Shown: positions 26,018 to 35,201, counted from the first letter of the stretch. The stretch is DNA of 64,000 nt from Curtobacterium sp. MCPF17_052 (GCF_003234085.1 NZ_QKSD01000001.1:186001-250000), one strand, 5' to 3'. Program-made: numbers and translations. The notes: generated by a model not told the origin, from the sequence alone.

Positions 26018-26506
26018 TCAGACCGTCAGGCGGAACACCCGGAGGCCAGCGGCCCGCAGGCCTGCCGTCCCGAGCCGTGTGCGCAGGTTCCGGAACGGTC
26101 GGCGGAACCCCGACTCCGCCGTGGCCACACCGAGCTGGTGCAGGACCTCCGCCGTCAGGGCGTGTTCGAGCTTCGGTGCGAGCCTGGTGACCCGCGAGAC
26201 GGTGATGACGATGCGGACCGCGCCAGGGCGGAGCAGGGGCTCGAGCAACTCGGCGGCCTCCTGCGCACGGTGGAACGCGGGGTCCTCGCCGGGCCGGCGG
26301 ATGGCGATGACGGCGAGTTCGGCACTGCCGCTCCCGTCCACCTCGGGCACGTCGTCGACACCGACGACGCGCATCCGTGTCGCGTCGACCCCGGCACGGA
26401 CGGCAGCCGCCCGCAGGACGGGGAGCAGGTCCTGGGTACCGGCGAGCACGACCTCCGCCGACCGCAGGTCGATGGGTTCGTGCCGCTCCCGCGGCGATCG
26501 GGCCAT
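26018..26506 (-). CDS. Hypothetical protein, ribosome-associated-inhibitor-like layout uncertain
   Basis: A 162-residue soluble protein not recognised with confidence. The N-terminal part is an alternating alpha/beta region ([64 protein letters not shown]), followed by a second one with [66 protein letters not shown]. The C-terminus is basic. It stands alone upstream of icd on the same strand, with 150 bases between. The ATG at 26506 has GGAGAGG upstream. No functional call is made. Confidence 0.62.
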   Translation of the reverse strand: MARSPRERHEPIDLRSAEVVLAGTQDLLPVLRAAAVRAGVDATRMRVVGVDDVPEVDGSGSAELAVIAIRRPGEDPAFHRAQEAAELLEPLLRPGAVRIVITVSRVTRLAPKLEHALTAEVLHQLGVATAESGFRRPFRNLRTRLGTAGLRAAGLRVFRLTV

Positions 26507-26653
26507 GAGGGGTCCTCTCCGTCGCTTGCCTCGACCCTACTGATCCACAGCCGGGAGGCCCGGATCCGGTCGCTCTCCGCACTCCCCGCCGCAGATGGCC
26601 GCGGAACGAGGGGCTGTACAACCGGACAGCTTGGTGCAGAATGGGCTCCGGCC

Positions 26654-27676
26654 ATGACTCCCCCAGATGCAGACCACCCCAGCAGCACGCCCGTCGTGCA
26701 CCTGACGCGTCGCGCTGCCCTGGCGGCGGAGCGGGCCGAGCAGACCGCCGCGACGAAGCCGCGCCTGCGCGCTGCGCGACCGGCAGCCGTCCCGGACGTC
26801 ACCACCCCGGTCGTCGCGACCCCGAACGTCACCACCCCGGTCGTCACGACCCCGGTCGTCACGCCCCCGCCCGTCACGCACGCCGACACCCGTGTCCGCC
26901 GGGTCCCGCGGCGGGCTGTCGCGATCGCCAGCACGACGACGGTCGGCACGGGAACCGCGAGCACCACGACTGCCGTCAGCCGCCGACGCGGAGCCCGCGC
27001 CAGCCGCCTGACCCTGACGAGCGCCGCCGCCGCCCTCGCCATGTTCGGTGCCGCCGCGATGCCCGCCCACGCCGGCACCGGGGGGTCCTCGGCGATCGCG
27101 ACCCTCGCCCCGGCGGTGAGCACCCAGGACTTCGCCGTCACCCAGGTGGCGCTCCCGAGCACCTCGCGCGACGGCTTCACGGTCGGCGGCGGTGTCGCGT
27201 CGACGGACGCCGGCGCCGTGGTGGCCGGTGAGACGGTGACCTACGGCGGCGCGATCCGCTCCCCGTTCCCGGGCCCGGTCCGGATGAGTTCGGGCTTCGG
27301 GTACCGCACCGCCCCGTGCGGCGCGTGCTCGTCCCTGCACCAGGGGCTCGACTTCAACCCGGGCATGGGCGCTCCGATCGGCGCCGTCGCCGCGGGCACC
27401 GTCCGGGTCTCGGGGATCTACTTCTCGTACGGCGAGACCGTCATCATCGACCACCAGGTGGACGGCCGGAAGGTCTCGACCCTGTACGGCCACATGATCC
27501 CCGGGTCGTCGCCCCTGCAGGTCGGCGACCGCGTGGAGCCCGGCCAGCTCATCGGCAGCGTCGGGTCCTCCGGTGTCTCGACCGGAGCCCACCTGCACCT
27601 CGAGGTCCTGATGGACGGCACCCTGCCGGTCGACCCGGCCGCCTGGCTCGCCGCCCACACCGGCCGCGCACTCTAG
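26654..27676 (+). CDS. M23-family peptidoglycan endopeptidase with exported repeat-rich N-terminus
   Basis: A 340-residue protein. The first 45 residues are basic and alanine-rich, then come repeated VTTPVV/VATP units (about 50-75), then a membrane segment ([22 protein letters not shown]) acting as signal or anchor. The LytM/M23 domain fills the C-terminal 120 residues: [42 protein letters not shown] and GAHLHLEV supply the zinc-binding H, D and HxH ligands, all present. It should cleave peptide bonds in peptidoglycan. The long cytoplasmic leader before the membrane segment is unusual. ATG at 26654 is chosen; upstream frame is shadow. Confidence 0.87.
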   Translation: MTPPDADHPSSTPVVHLTRRAALAAERAEQTAATKPRLRAARPAAVPDVTTPVVATPNVTTPVVTTPVVTPPPVTHADTRVRRVPRRAVAIASTTTVGTGTASTTTAVSRRRGARASRLTLTSAAAALAMFGAAAMPAHAGTGGSSAIATLAPAVSTQDFAVTQVALPSTSRDGFTVGGGVASTDAGAVVAGETVTYGGAIRSPFPGPVRMSSGFGYRTAPCGACSSLHQGLDFNPGMGAPIGAVAAGTVRVSGIYFSYGETVIIDHQVDGRKVSTLYGHMIPGSSPLQVGDRVEPGQLIGSVGSSGVSTGAHLHLEVLMDGTLPVDPAAWLAAHTGRAL

Positions 27677-27694
27677 CGAGCCGGTCTCCGAACC

Positions 27695-27722
27695 GGTGCC
27701 GGGCCTCCCGTCCGGTACCGGA
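27695..27722. terminator. Partial member of the CCTCCCGTCC hairpin family
   Basis: Only the right half of the family (GTGCCGGGCCTCCCGTCCGG) is present, pairing imperfectly with nearby CCGGT blocks. It lies just past the M23 peptidase stop. Confidence 0.45.
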
Positions 27723-27746
27723 GGGACGCACACGTAGCCTTGGCAC

Positions 27747-28655
27747 ATGGGTATCGACGTCCGCAACGAGATCCGCGACTTCCTGTCCAGCCGTCGAGCC
27801 CGGCTCACCCCGGACCAGGCCGGCATGCCGGCCTTCGGCGGGGGCACCCGGCGCGTCCCGGGACTCCGACGACACGAGGTCGCGATGCTCGCCGGCGTCA
27901 GCGTCGACTACTACACGCGGCTCGAACGAGGCACCCTGAAGGGCGTCTCCGAGGGTGTGCTCGACGGCCTCGCCACGGCGCTCCAGCTGGACGAGGCAGA
28001 GCGGGCGCACCTGGCGGACCTCGCCCACCTGGCGAACGCCGGTGTGAAGACCACCCACCGTCCGGTGCCGACGTCGGTGCGGCCGGCGGTGCAGCGACTG
28101 CTCGACGCGATCACCGGCGCCCCGGCGTGGGTGCGCAACGAGCGGCTGGACATCGTCGCCGCGAACACCCTCGGCCATGCGCTCTACGCCCCCGTCTTCG
28201 CCGGCGCCGGACGTCCGGTGAACACGGCGCGCTTCGCGTTCCTCGACCCCGCCGCCCGCCACTTCTTCCCCCGCTGGGAGCAGACCGCCCGCGACGCCGT
28301 GGCCGTCCTCCGCACCACCGCGGCATCGAACCCGTGCGAGCCCGGGCTGATGACACTGGTCAGCGAGCTCTCGGCGAAGAGCGAGGAGTTCCGCACCTGG
28401 TGGGCCGAGCACGACGTCCACGTGCACCGCTCGGGCCGGAAGCACCTGCACCACCCGATCGTCGGTGACCTCGAGCTGACGTTCGAGGCGCTGGACCTGG
28501 TGGCCGACCCCGGGCTGACGGTGTTCACGTACGGCGCCGACGCCGGGTCGGAGTCCGAGCGGTCCCTGTCGCTCCTCGGCACCTGGGCGGCCACCGAACT
28601 GGCGGAGCAGCGGGCCGCTGTGCGTTCGCCGGAGTCGGTCGACCAGGTCGACTGA
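27747..28655 (+). CDS. XRE-family regulator with MmyB-like ligand-binding domain
   Basis: A 302-residue DNA-binding protein. The N-terminal helix-turn-helix has FGGGTRRVPGLRRHEVAMLAGVSVDYYTRLERGTLKGVSEGVLDGLATAL, the signature of the MmyB subgroup. Residues about 105-290 form the MmyB-type PAS-like ligand domain (AITGAPAWVRNERLDIVAANTLGHALYAPVF, RHFFPRWEQTARDAVAVLRTTA, LTFEALDLVADPGLTVFTYGA). This class binds fatty acid-like or small aromatic ligands and often controls an adjacent divergent oxidoreductase; none is adjacent here. The ATG at 27747 is well placed relative to the domain. Confidence 0.9.
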   Translation: MGIDVRNEIRDFLSSRRARLTPDQAGMPAFGGGTRRVPGLRRHEVAMLAGVSVDYYTRLERGTLKGVSEGVLDGLATALQLDEAERAHLADLAHLANAGVKTTHRPVPTSVRPAVQRLLDAITGAPAWVRNERLDIVAANTLGHALYAPVFAGAGRPVNTARFAFLDPAARHFFPRWEQTARDAVAVLRTTAASNPCEPGLMTLVSELSAKSEEFRTWWAEHDVHVHRSGRKHLHHPIVGDLELTFEALDLVADPGLTVFTYGADAGSESERSLSLLGTWAATELAEQRAAVRSPESVDQVD

Positions 28656-28727
28656 GACCGGCCGGACCGACCGAAGCCGCCTGCAACCGACCGGTTGCCG
28701 CCGACCTGCCCGCCGTAGGCTGACGGC

Positions 28728-29486
28728 GTGACGAGGACTGCGGACGGACCAGCCGGCGACGCCGAGCGCGGCAGGATCGACGGCACCGTCGACGGCTCGT
28801 CCCGCCATCGTCGCCCGGAGCCGGTCTTCGAGCGGGCGATCCGGGTGGCGCTCGGGCAGGCCCGTACGGTCCTCCACGTCCGAGCCGGTGCGGAGGCGAG
28901 CGCAGATGTGGGCGCGGGTGCCGGGGCGTACGAGCCGCGCGACCGGGATCTGACCGCCGTCGAGCCTCCCGACGAGGCCCTGCCCTTCGCCGACGACTCG
29001 TTCGACGCCGCCTCGTCGGCCTTCACACTTCCCGTGTGGCCCGACCTGGAACGGGGTCTCGCCGAGGTCCGTCGGGTCGCCCGTGGGCCGGTCGTCCTGC
29101 TCACCCGCGACCCGGCGCGCATCGAGGACCACTGGCTCGCCGACTACGCCCCGGACGTCCTGGCACGGGAGGCCGGGCGTTGGCCGACACTCGACCGGAT
29201 CGTCGATGCCCTCGGTGGGGCGGTCACGACGACGCCAGTGCCGATCCCCTTCACGTGCGTCGACGGGTTCTCCGAGGCGTACTACGCCCGGCCGGAACGA
29301 CTGCTCGACGCCAGCGCGCGCCGGGCCGACCCGGCGTGGGCCTCGGTCGACGAGATGACCGCAGCCCGCTCGGTCGCCGCCCTCCGCACCGCGATCGAGG
29401 ACGGCTCGTGGGACGCCCGGTACGGCCGGCTCCGCGTGCAGCCCTCGTACGAGGGCTCCCTGGTGCTCGTCGTCGCCGAGCCGTAG
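28728..29486 (+). CDS. Class I SAM-dependent methyltransferase-like protein
   Basis: A 252-residue protein with a methyltransferase-11-like core: FERAIRVALGQARTVLHVRAGAEAS (the usual glycine-rich SAM motif is altered to HVRAGAEA), LTAVEPPDEALPFADDSFDAASSAFTLPVWPDLERGLAEVRRVARGPVVLLTRDP. The later region matches small actinobacterial methyltransferases with CVDGFSEAYYARPERLLDASARRADPAW. The weak motif I makes SAM binding less certain. The GTG start at 28728 is 73 bases after the regulator's stop; the gap holds a small hairpin (28682-28697). Substrate unknown. Confidence 0.75.
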   Translation: MTRTADGPAGDAERGRIDGTVDGSSRHRRPEPVFERAIRVALGQARTVLHVRAGAEASADVGAGAGAYEPRDRDLTAVEPPDEALPFADDSFDAASSAFTLPVWPDLERGLAEVRRVARGPVVLLTRDPARIEDHWLADYAPDVLAREAGRWPTLDRIVDALGGAVTTTPVPIPFTCVDGFSEAYYARPERLLDASARRADPAWASVDEMTAARSVAALRTAIEDGSWDARYGRLRVQPSYEGSLVLVVAEP

Positions 29487-29651
29487 GGTGCTGCTGTGAG
29501 CAACCGTTCCGAGGAGGTCGTCGGCGCCTGCGCCGACATCAGGGCCTGACGCCCCTGCCGTGTCATCGACACGGCGTCGTCGTCGACCCCTCCAGAACGA
29601 ACGCACCTGAGACGCACACTGCTGCGCCGGTGCCAGAACGACAGGCTCACC

Positions 29652-30131
29652 ATGCTCCCCGTCACCATCGAGGCCCTCCGCGCCTCCTTCGTCAACGCCT
29701 CCCGCCGAGAGCTCACCGACATGACCGTCCCCGACCTCGAGACGGTCGACTGGGACGACCTGACCTTCCTCGGCTGGCGGGACCCCAAGACCTCCCGCCG
29801 CGCCTACGCCGTCGTCCCGACGCTCGACGGCGCCCTGGTCGGCATCGTCCTCCGGCAAGCCGAGGCATCCCCACGCTCCCGTGCCCAGTGCTCGTGGTGT
29901 CAGGACGTGAAGCTGCCGAACGACGTCGTCTTCTACTCGGCCAAGCGCTCCGGTCCGGCGGGCCGGAAGGGCGACACCGTCGGCACCCTCGTCTGCCAGG
30001 ACTTCCAGTGCTCGCGGAACGTCCGGAAGACCCCACCGCCGGCGTACGAGGGCTACGACGTCGACGCCGCGCGACTCCGGCGCATCGAGGACCTGCAGCT
30101 CCGCGTCGCGGGCTTCGCCGCCGAGGTCTGA
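29652..30131 (+). CDS. FBP-domain treble-clef zinc-finger protein
   Basis: A 159-residue soluble protein with the four-cysteine pattern CSWCQDVK...VCQDFQCSRNVR at about 82-125, which is the C-terminal treble-clef zinc finger of the FBP (fibronectin-binding/EF-G-binding) family. The N-terminal helix region (IEALRASFVNASRRELTDMTVPDL) and WDDLTFLGWRDPKTSRRAYAVVP also fit. Staphylococcal FBP/FusB relatives bind elongation factor G; whether this protein does is unknown, and resistance is not implied. The 165-base upstream gap has no other gene, only a short GCCGTGT/ACACGGC hairpin near 29556. ATG 29652 lacks a clear ribosome site. Confidence 0.85.
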   Translation: MLPVTIEALRASFVNASRRELTDMTVPDLETVDWDDLTFLGWRDPKTSRRAYAVVPTLDGALVGIVLRQAEASPRSRAQCSWCQDVKLPNDVVFYSAKRSGPAGRKGDTVGTLVCQDFQCSRNVRKTPPPAYEGYDVDAARLRRIEDLQLRVAGFAAEV

Positions 30132-30155
30132 ACCGGGACCTGGACCGCTCAGGGA

Positions 30156-30199
30156 CGGACGGGAGGCGCGGTGCCGGCCCGCACCGCGCCTCCCGTCCG
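30156..30199. terminator. GGACGGGAGGC hairpin between convergent genes
   Basis: Perfect 19-base arms and a six-base loop. It lies 24 bases after the FBP-protein stop and 2 bases before the stop of the leftward NTF2-like gene, so it can serve both. Confidence 0.85.
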
Positions 30200-30200
30200 G

Positions 30201-30620
30201 TCAGTGCGGCAGCGGTGGGTTGTCGAACGCGATGCGGAGCGTTGCGATCCGCCACACCTCGTCGGCCACGCTGAGCGTGAAGGTGGCCGTGCCCGTCGCG
30301 ACGATGACCGGCGCGGAGCCGTCGACGGCGATCAGCGTCAGGAGGGCGGTCGCCCGACTGGTCCCGTCCACGCCGCCCGTGATGACGGTGTTGGTGAGCA
30401 GGTGCCGCTGCTGGACGGGCGGACCGTCCGACGGTGTGGAAGCGAACCCGATGATGGCGTCCCGCCCGCGGATCGGGCCCATGACGACCTGGTCCCTGAC
30501 GGCGAAGAACCACTCGGCGTCGTCCCGGTGCACGGCGGCGAGGGCGTCGAGGTCGTGCGCATCGAGCGCCGAGCCGTACTGCGCGATGACCTGCTGGATC
30601 TCGTGGGTCGCGGCGCTCAT
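30201..30620 (-). CDS. NTF2-like (SnoaL/DUF4440-type) protein
   Basis: A 139-residue cone-shaped-fold protein: MSAATHEIQQVIAQYGSALDAHDLDALAAVHRDDAEWFF, GPIRGRDAIIGFAS, then four strands ending TFTLSVADEVWRIATLRIAF. Members are ligand pockets or small isomerases/hydrolases; the residues seen do not fix a reaction. Its ATG overlaps the stop of the upstream oxidoreductase by four bases, so the two form one transcript under the TetR-regulated promoter. Its 3' end abuts the hairpin at 30156. Confidence 0.85.
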   Translation of the reverse strand: MSAATHEIQQVIAQYGSALDAHDLDALAAVHRDDAEWFFAVRDQVVMGPIRGRDAIIGFASTPSDGPPVQQRHLLTNTVITGGVDGTSRATALLTLIAVDGSAPVIVATGTATFTLSVADEVWRIATLRIAFDNPPLPH

Positions 30621-31627
30621 GCGACGGTGAGCACGATCTTGCCTTCGAGGTGGCCTGCCGCGGCCCGCTCGTGCGCGAGCCGCGCGTCGGCCAGGGTGAA
30701 GGTGCTGTCGATCGCGACCCGCACGACCCCCGTCTCGAGGAGTTCGGCGAGCTGGGCGAGCTGGACACCGCTCGCTCGCACCTGGGTGCTCGAGACCGAG
30801 ACCTCCTCGGCCGCGGCCCGCTCGGGGTCGACGGGACCGAAGAAGACCGGGAAGAGCGCACCACCGCGCGTGACGTTCGCGAGGAACCGACCGGTGTCCG
30901 GCCCGCCGACGCTGTCGAGGACGAGGTCGAACTCCGCACCGGATCCCTCGGGGGGCGTCACCGTGTAGTCGAGGACCTCGTCCGCTCCGAGTTCCTCGAG
31001 GAACTGCCGATGCGCTCCCGAAGCGACCGCGACGACATGAGCGCCCTTCCACTTCGCGAGCTGGACGGCGATGTGGCCCACACCGCCGGCGGCACCGTTG
31101 ACCAGGACCCGGGTCCCCTCGTGCAGCGGCACCGGGCGGTGCAGCTCCGCTTGGAACGGCGGCACGGTGTCGTGCCCGAGCTCGATGAGGAACTGCCAGG
31201 CCGTCAGCCCCGCCATCGGCGCCGCGGCCGCGTGGACGTGGTCGATGCTCGCCGGCTTGTGCGCCAGGTCGGTCACCGGTGCCGCGACGTACTCCGCGTA
31301 CGCGTTCGCCGGGGCGTCCGGGAAGCGGATCAGGCCGAAGACCTCGTCGCCGGGCACGAAGTCCGTGACGTCGGGGGCGACCGCTTCGACCACGCCCGAT
31401 ATGTCCGAGCCGAGGATCAGGGGGTAGGCGAGGACGGGTCGCCACTCCGGCGGCAGGATCGTCATGCCGTCCCGCATGTACCAGTCCGGTGGGTTGAGCC
31501 CGATGGCGTGGACCCGGACGAGCACCTCGCCCGCCTGCGGCTCCGGTCGGGTCACCTGCTCGTACCGCAGGACCTCCGGTCCGCCCGGGGTGTGGACCTG
31601 GACTGCGTGCATCATCAACTCGGTCAT
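30617..31627 (-). CDS. NADP-dependent quinone/enone oxidoreductase
   Basis: A 336-residue zinc-free medium-chain reductase. The N-terminal GroES-like domain has VLVRVHAIGLNPPDWYMRDG and DISGVVEAVAPDVTDFVPGDEVFG. The Rossmann loop is VLVNGAAGGVGHIAVQLAKWKGAHVVAVASG, and the C-terminus is AAAGHLEGKIVLTV, the quinone-oxidoreductase ending. It should reduce quinones or reactive enones with NADPH, a typical detoxification role. It is divergent from a TetR gene, with twin operators between the starts, so induction by a reactive or aromatic effector is likely. The ATG at 31627 is preferred over the longer frame that runs into the TetR gene. Confidence 0.9.
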   Translation of the reverse strand: MTELMMHAVQVHTPGGPEVLRYEQVTRPEPQAGEVLVRVHAIGLNPPDWYMRDGMTILPPEWRPVLAYPLILGSDISGVVEAVAPDVTDFVPGDEVFGLIRFPDAPANAYAEYVAAPVTDLAHKPASIDHVHAAAAPMAGLTAWQFLIELGHDTVPPFQAELHRPVPLHEGTRVLVNGAAGGVGHIAVQLAKWKGAHVVAVASGAHRQFLEELGADEVLDYTVTPPEGSGAEFDLVLDSVGGPDTGRFLANVTRGGALFPVFFGPVDPERAAAEEVSVSSTQVRASGVQLAQLAELLETGVVRVAIDSTFTLADARLAHERAAAGHLEGKIVLTVA

Positions 31628-31664
31628 CGTGTCTGCCTGTCGGTCATCTAGACTGGACCGAAGT

Positions 31665-31698
31665 GGACCAGTGGTCCGAATATATGGACCAGTGATCC
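31665..31698. promoter_or_regulatory. Twin palindromic operators (GGACCAGTGGTCC) for the adjacent TetR regulator
   Basis: GGACCA-G-TGGTCC (31665-31677) is a perfect palindrome. A second copy with one change, GGACCAGTGATCC, lies at 31686-31698, exactly 21 bases (two helical turns) away. They occupy the 93-base gap between the divergent reductase and TetR genes, with an AT-rich AATATAT between them that could be a promoter element. The regulator assignment is by adjacency. Confidence 0.82.
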
Positions 31699-31720
31699 AG
31701 ATAGCAAACGAGGTGCCCGG

Positions 31721-32263
31721 ATGCGAGCAGACGCACGCAAGAACCACGACTCCCTGGTGGACGCGGCCGCCGCCGTCTTCGCAGAGGACGGTGCCGACGC
31801 GTCCCTCCGCGTCATCGCCCGTCGTGCCGACGTCGGCCTGGCGACGCTCCTCCGGAACTTCCCGACCCGGGACGCCCTGCTCGAGGTGCTGCTCCGCACC
31901 GGCTTCACGGAACTGGCTGAACACGGACGCGCCCTGATGACGGCCGACGACCCCCGCGCTGCGCTGCTCACCTGGGTCCGGGAGTTCGTCAGGAGCGCCG
32001 ACGTCTACCGCGGCGTCATCGACGTGATGGCGTCGGCGATCGACGACCCGGAGTCAGCCCTGCATGCCGCGTGCGTCGAGATGCGGGCGTCGGGCGCGGA
32101 GCTGCTCGCACGCGCGCAGCAGGCCGGGGTCGCTCGGTCCGACCTGGACGGCGACGACCTGTTCATCCTCGCCGCCGGCTTCGCGTGGACGCGCAGCCAG
32201 GCCTCCGCACCCGCTCGCCGCGAGCACGTCCTCGACGTGCAGCTCACGTCGCTCGGGACCTGA
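31721..32263 (+). CDS. TetR-family transcriptional regulator
   Basis: A 180-residue repressor. The helix-turn-helix occupies about residues 5-50: MRADARKNHDSLVDAAAAVFAEDGADASLRVIARRADVGLATLLRNFPTRDALLEVLL. The remainder is the helical ligand-binding and dimer domain (VYRGVIDVMASAIDDPESALHAACVEMRASGAELLARAQQAG). It very probably represses the divergent NADP reductase/NTF2-like pair and itself through the twin palindromes 23-56 bases upstream. It has an ATG start at 31721 with no strong Shine-Dalgarno, so it may be translated from a near-leaderless message. Confidence 0.92.
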   Translation: MRADARKNHDSLVDAAAAVFAEDGADASLRVIARRADVGLATLLRNFPTRDALLEVLLRTGFTELAEHGRALMTADDPRAALLTWVREFVRSADVYRGVIDVMASAIDDPESALHAACVEMRASGAELLARAQQAGVARSDLDGDDLFILAAGFAWTRSQASAPARREHVLDVQLTSLGT

Positions 32264-32307
32264 TCGCGGCCCCTCGGGTCCGACGACGTCACCGTCGTGA
32301 GTGACGA

Positions 32308-32351
32308 CGGACGGGAGGCCCGGTGCCAGCTGGCACCGGGCCTCCCGTCCG
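32308..32351. terminator. GGACGGGAGGC hairpin, perfect 44-base palindrome
   Basis: A fully self-complementary block between the TetR gene and the convergent aldo/keto reductase gene. It is followed by GTGGTCGC and then the reductase stop codon, the standard arrangement of the family. Confidence 0.87.
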
Positions 32352-32364
32352 ACAGGTGGTCGCG

Positions 32365-33351
32365 TCAGCGACCGATGCTGGACATGTCGGGGTAGCGGTC
32401 CCCGGTCGGCAGCGGCAGCGACGTGAGCCGCTCGATCTGCTCGGCCGTGAGGGTGACCTCCGCACCGCCGACGTTCTCCTCGAGCCGCGAGACGCGCTTC
32501 GTGCCCGGGATCGGGACGATGTCGTCGCCCTGGGCGAGCAGCCAGGCGAGCGCGACCTGCGCCGGGGTGCCGCCGACCTCGTCCGCGATGCCCTTCACGA
32601 CGTCGACGATCGCCATGTTCGCCGCGAAGGCCTCCTGCTGGAAGCGCGGGTTCGCGGAGCGGAAGTCGTCCTCACCCAGGTCGGACGGCTTCGTGATGGC
32701 TCCGGTGAGGAACCCACGGCCGAGCGGCGAGTACGGCACCAGGCCGATGCCGAGCTCACGGAGGGTGTCGAGCACGTCACCCTCGGGGTCGCGCGTCCAC
32801 AGCGAGTACTCGCTCTGCAGGGCCGTGATCGGGTGGACGGCGTGGGCCTTCCGGATCGTGGCGGCACTGGCCTCGGAGAGACCGATGTGGCGGATCTTGC
32901 CCTCCTGCACGAAGCCGGCGAGCTGCCCGATGACGTCCTCGATCGGCACGGCCGGGTCGACGCGGTGCTGGTAGTAGAGGTCGATGTGGTCGGTGCCGAG
33001 CCGGCGGAGCGATCCCTCGAGGGCGACGCGGACGGACTCCGGCGCGCTGGAGATCGCGCGGGTCTGGGTCGGCGTCTGCTCGTCGGCCTCGTGGTGGTAC
33101 AGGCCGAACTTGGTGGCGATGACGACCTCGTCGCGGCGGCCGCGCAGGGCCTCGGCGAGGAGTTCCTCGTTCGTGTACGGGCCGTACGCCTCGGCGGTGT
33201 CGAAGAGCGTGACGCCGAGGTCGATGGCGCGGTGGATGGTGCGGATGGACTCGGCGTCGTCCGAGCCGGCACCCGAGTAGAAGGCGCTCATGCCCATGGT
33301 GCCGAGGCCGATCGAGCCGACCTGGAGGTCGGCGAGCTTGCGTGTCTGCAT
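32365..33351 (-). CDS. Aldo/keto reductase (AKR13-like)
   Basis: A 328-residue NADPH-dependent reductase with a TIM barrel. It contains [27 protein letters not shown], the catalytic tyrosine region [18 protein letters not shown], the lysine region VVIATKFG, substrate-loop [31 protein letters not shown] and cofactor site [15 protein letters not shown]. The tetrad D, Y, K, H is intact. Typical substrates are aldehydes and methylglyoxal-type carbonyls. It has an ATG at 33351 with AAAGGA upstream and stands alone. It is one of three aldo/keto reductases in the window, but only distantly similar to those at 35202 and 50494. Confidence 0.92.
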   Translation of the reverse strand: MQTRKLADLQVGSIGLGTMGMSAFYSGAGSDDAESIRTIHRAIDLGVTLFDTAEAYGPYTNEELLAEALRGRRDEVVIATKFGLYHHEADEQTPTQTRAISSAPESVRVALEGSLRRLGTDHIDLYYQHRVDPAVPIEDVIGQLAGFVQEGKIRHIGLSEASAATIRKAHAVHPITALQSEYSLWTRDPEGDVLDTLRELGIGLVPYSPLGRGFLTGAITKPSDLGEDDFRSANPRFQQEAFAANMAIVDVVKGIADEVGGTPAQVALAWLLAQGDDIVPIPGTKRVSRLEENVGGAEVTLTAEQIERLTSLPLPTGDRYPDMSSIGR

Positions 33352-33471
33352 GCGTGGTCCTTTCGTTCGCAGTCCCGGTGTACTCGCCTGCATCCGGTCG
33401 GAGGGAGGCACTGGCCGTGCCCGCCTGACGGGAATGCACGGCAGGGCGCCCGCGCACGACACCACGAACGC

Positions 33472-33513
33472 CGACGGACCCGGTCCGCGCGATGTGCGCG
33501 GTACCGGGTCCGT
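33472..33513. terminator. Hairpin terminator after the four-helix membrane protein gene
   Basis: An 18-base stem with one mismatch (GACGGACCCGGT...ACCGGGTCCGTC) and a five-base loop lies 21 bases past the leftward stop codon at 33534. Confidence 0.8.
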
Positions 33514-33533
33514 CGGGTGGTGCGAGCTGGTCG

Positions 33534-33920
33534 TCAGTGCTTGCGGAAGTACGCGTTCGACGCCGGCAGGAACATCAGGACGGTGGCGACGATGACCAGG
33601 ATCAACGTGATCGTCCCGAAGACCGAGAAGGCGGCGAAGATGCCGAGCAGCTGCAGGATCGCCAGGACGAGCAGCACGATGCGGGCCCAGTTCCGGCCGT
33701 CCCGCATCTTGAAGACGATGAAGAGCTCGACGAGTGCGATGACGATCGCGATGACCGCGCCGACCGTCAGCCCCGCGCGCATGGTCGTGTCGTCCGTCTG
33801 CGATCCGACGCCGATGACGTTGACGATGCCGCCGATGATGCCGACGACGACGACGATCAGCCAGAGGATGAACGAGACGGTGACCGTGGTCGGACGACCG
33901 GTCGCGGAGGTGGTGCTCAT
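33534..33920 (-). CDS. Small four-helix membrane protein
   Basis: A 128-residue protein that is almost entirely membrane-embedded: [72 protein letters not shown] and [21 protein letters not shown]. The short loop [12 protein letters not shown] between helices two and three is characteristic of a group of small actinobacterial membrane proteins of unknown function. It is divergent from the thioesterase gene with about 100 bases between. It ends at the hairpin at 33472. No functional call. Confidence 0.8.
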   Translation of the reverse strand: MSTTSATGRPTTVTVSFILWLIVVVVGIIGGIVNVIGVGSQTDDTTMRAGLTVGAVIAIVIALVELFIVFKMRDGRNWARIVLLVLAILQLLGIFAAFSVFGTITLILVIVATVLMFLPASNAYFRKH

Positions 33921-34024
33921 GTGGGCGTTCCCTTCGTGGCTCGGTGAGCCGTTTGCACTTGTGAACCTGAACGTAGTCTCCGAACGCACCGCTGTCCGTT
34001 TCGCGACGTGGTCGGATCGTCCCC

Positions 34025-34561
34025 GTGAACCTGATCTTCCGGCTCCTGTTGCTGACCCTGCGCGTGCGCCTCTCCCCGCGTCGCCGGCTGTCGCTGTGGG
34101 ACGAGTCGCGGACCCCGTTCCGCGTGACGCTCACGGACCTGGACCCGCTCCGACACGTGAACAACGGCAAGTACCTGTCACTGCTCGACCTCGGCCGCTT
34201 CGAGCTGATGCTCCGGTCGGGTGCCTGGCGCACCTTCGGTGAGCACGGGTGGTACCCGGTCGTCGCCGCGCAGACGATCACCTACAAGCGGTCGTTGACG
34301 CTCGGGCAGCGCTTCGAGTTGCGGTCGCGGGTGCTCGGTGTGGACGAGCGCGCCGTGTACATGGAGCAGACCTTCGTCCGCCACGGGAACGTCATCGCCC
34401 GGGCCGTCGTGCAGGCCCGGTTCCTCCGTCGGACGGGAGGCACGGTGCAGCCCGACGAGCTGCTCGCGGCCGTCGGTGGGTCACCCCGCGACCTGACCCT
34501 GCCGGGCTGGGTGACGGCGTGGGCCGGCGCCGTGCGGGTCAGCGGCGCCGGGAGGGCCTGA
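34025..34561 (+). CDS. Hotdog-fold thioesterase-like protein
   Basis: A 178-residue protein of the acyl-CoA thioesterase/4HBT type. It has a hydrophobic N-terminus ([16 protein letters not shown]), then the active-site region [26 protein letters not shown], where the aspartate, histidine and asparagine fit the YbgC/THEM6-like pattern, then [51 protein letters not shown]. It should hydrolyse acyl-thioesters. The GTG at 34025 is used. A half-copy of the dispersed hairpin (GTCGGACGGGAGGCACGGTG, from 34427) lies inside the gene and encodes RRTGGTV. Confidence 0.83.
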   Translation: MNLIFRLLLLTLRVRLSPRRRLSLWDESRTPFRVTLTDLDPLRHVNNGKYLSLLDLGRFELMLRSGAWRTFGEHGWYPVVAAQTITYKRSLTLGQRFELRSRVLGVDERAVYMEQTFVRHGNVIARAVVQARFLRRTGGTVQPDELLAAVGGSPRDLTLPGWVTAWAGAVRVSGAGRA

Positions 34562-34577
34562 GTCCTACGATCGGGCC

Positions 34578-35192
34578 ATGGAGATCGAGCCGTTCGTCGT
34601 CGCCGACGCCGCTGCCTGGCGCGCCTGGTTGGACGGTCACGAGGACCTGTCCGACGGGGTGTGGCTGGTGCTCGCGAAGAAGGGCACCACGAGTCCGACG
34701 AGCCTGACGTACGCGCAGGCCCTCGACGAGGCGCTCTGCTCGGGGTGGATCGACGGGTCCAAGCGCGGGCTCGACGCGGCCACGTTCCTCCAGCGCTTCA
34801 CCCCGCGGCGGAAGGCGTCGCTGTGGTCGCAGCGGAACGTCGGGCTGGTCGCGGGGCTGATCGCGGCCGGACGGATGCGGTCCCGTGGGCAGGCGGAGAT
34901 CGACCGGGCGGAGGCCGACGGCCGGTGGGACCGGGCGTACGCGGGTGCGGCGACCGCCGAGGTGCCCACCGACCTCCGTGCAGCGCTCGACACCGCATCG
35001 ACCGCCGCCGCCCTGTTCGCGGAGCTCGACGCGACGAACCGGTACGCCGTCGTGCACCGTGTGGTGACCGCTCCGAGTCCGACGGCGCGGGCGAACCGGG
35101 TGGCGAAGCTGGTCGGGATGCTGGAGCGCGGCGAGACGCCGTACCCCCGTGCCCGGGCGGACCCTCAGGAACGTGGTGCCGTGCAGGCGTAG
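34578..35192 (+). CDS. YdeI/OmpD-associated family protein
   Basis: A 204-residue protein of the YdeI family. It contains WRAWLDGHEDLSDGVWLVLAKKG, LTYAQALDEALCSGWIDGSKRGLDAATFLQRFTPRRKASLWSQRNVGLVAGLIAAGRM, all hallmarks of this group, and a C-terminal helical part with PTARANRVAKLVGMLERGETPYPR. Members are linked to stress or antimicrobial-peptide tolerance in some bacteria, but the mechanism is unclear. It begins 17 bases after the thioesterase stop and ends 10 bases before the aldo/keto reductase, so the three genes probably form one transcript. Confidence 0.87.
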   Translation: MEIEPFVVADAAAWRAWLDGHEDLSDGVWLVLAKKGTTSPTSLTYAQALDEALCSGWIDGSKRGLDAATFLQRFTPRRKASLWSQRNVGLVAGLIAAGRMRSRGQAEIDRAEADGRWDRAYAGAATAEVPTDLRAALDTASTAAALFAELDATNRYAVVHRVVTAPSPTARANRVAKLVGMLERGETPYPRARADPQERGAVQA

Positions 35193-35201
35193 ACCGGATG
35201 G

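Noticed and set aside
29496..29549. A 17-codon frame (GTG, MSNRSEEVVGACADIRA) between the methyltransferase and FBP genes
   Set aside because: No ribosome site and too short to judge; it could be a gene remnant but nothing supports it.
29652..30131. Fusidic-acid resistance (FusB) gene
   Set aside because: Only the shared FBP zinc finger is seen; the similarity does not justify a resistance call.
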